Positions 5,313 through 5,630 of a DNA stretch of 5,630 bases are shown here, piece after piece. Location of the stretch: positions 1 to 5,630 of the forward strand of contig QIAK01000341.1 in assembly GCA_003225515.1 (NCBI GenBank). The letters are read 5' to 3'. The notes below the pieces were generated by a model that saw nothing but the letters and a program-made list of their open reading frames with translations, was not told where the DNA came from and did no database searches. A program made the translations under genes and the position numbers. Source of the stretch: Acidobacteriota bacterium (GTDB taxonomy: Bacteria > Acidobacteriota > Terriglobia > Terriglobales > Acidobacteriaceae). Within the stretch, counting starts at the first letter, position 1. Each line of letters begins with the position of its first letter.

Positions 5313-5630
5313 GTGAAAACAGTTCTGCCTCCACGCTGTAGATGTGCGCCCTGGGCGCGATTCGGACTTCTCTGTGCAATTTTCGTTGCACTCTTCGGCG
5401 GTTTCAGCCGGGCTCAAGATTCAGATCCTCCTCCCAAAAAAATTCTGCTGCTCTATTCCTTTGACAATGAAGAGGGGATTTATACCGGCTTCGACCGAGT
5501 ATTCCGCTCAGAGTTGCGATCCGGATCGCGGGATCGCGTGGAGTTTTATACCGAGTACCTCGACCTCGTCAGGTTTCCCACGCCCGCGCATGCGGCGAAT
5601 CTGGCGAAATTATTGAAGCTGAAATTCGCC
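5313..5630 (+). CDS. Exported ABC substrate-binding-like sensor protein, N-terminal part (probable sensor kinase)
   Basis: Only the first 106 codons are inside the window. Residues 1-34 form a signal peptide or membrane anchor: a basic start (MKTVLPPRCRC), a hydrophobic core (about 17-31, FGLLCAIFVALFGGF) and a probable cleavage site at SRA-Q. The exported part opens with KKILLLYSFDNEEGIYTGFDRVF, then VEFYTEYLDLVRFP (positions about 77-90). This pattern is typical of the ABC substrate-binding-like domain that precedes histidine kinase modules in many sensor proteins. A stand-alone binding protein is the alternative. The GTG at 5313 is favoured by AGG 7 bases upstream; the frame is open further upstream but without signal-peptide character. 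It is divergent from the NtrC-family regulator gene, with 199 bp between the starts, which suggests a two-component pair; no kinase residues are visible yet. Confidence 0.75.
   Translation, partial: MKTVLPPRCRCAPWARFGLLCAIFVALFGGFSRAQDSDPPPKKILLLYSFDNEEGIYTGFDRVFRSELRSGSRDRVEFYTEYLDLVRFPTPAHAANLAKLLKLKFA

Noticed and set aside
5185..5391. Minus-strand 68-codon frame across the divergent intergenic region
   Set aside because: It overlaps the start of the rightward gene and the intergenic hairpin, has no family features and lacks a convincing ribosome site.
5344..5616. Plus-strand open frame in another frame over the right-hand gene
   Set aside because: The frame starting at 5313 gives a signal peptide and a recognisable sensor-domain pattern to the window edge; this one gives neither.

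Overview
The window looks like chromosomal DNA from a free-living, moderately GC-rich Gram-negative-type bacterium. The CheA and CheD homologues, the NtrC-type activator and the periplasmic substrate-binding-like sensor domain would suit an acidobacterium or a deltaproteobacterium-like lineage. That placement is an impression from the protein families, not something the sequence proves. I see no phage, transposon, CRISPR, tRNA or rRNA.

Layout. Positions 1 to about 3615 hold a compact leftward (minus-strand) chemosensory operon. In order of transcription it contains a sigma-54-type promoter (3600-3615), a single-domain CheY-like receiver (3156-3527), a small GAF-domain protein (2605-3123), two adjacent cheD genes (2045-2584 and 1530-2045) that overlap by one base, and cheA (1511 to beyond the left edge). 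Gaps inside the operon are 32, 20, -1 and 18 bases. Positions 3616-3763 form the upstream control region, with two clean inverted repeats. Positions 3764-5113 encode, on the same strand, a full-length NtrC-family response regulator (receiver, sigma-54 AAA+ ATPase, Fis-type helix-turn-helix). After a divergent intergenic region of about 200 bp, a plus-strand gene begins at 5313 and runs off the right edge. It has a signal peptide and the start of an ABC substrate-binding-like sensor domain often found at the front of sensor histidine kinases.

How it may work together (inference). The right-hand sensor could phosphorylate the NtrC-family regulator, which would bind a dyad about 120 bp upstream of the -24/-12 promoter and switch on the operon. 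The operon itself has a CheA lacking a P2 domain, a CheY-like output and two CheD paralogues. MCP, CheW, CheR and CheB are not in the window and may lie left of position 1.

The most unusual point is the CheD pair. The downstream copy keeps the catalytic Cys/His signature, while the upstream copy has glycine (GGT) where the catalytic cysteine should be, with the rest of the fold and the active-site His intact. This looks like an enzyme/pseudoenzyme CheD pair.
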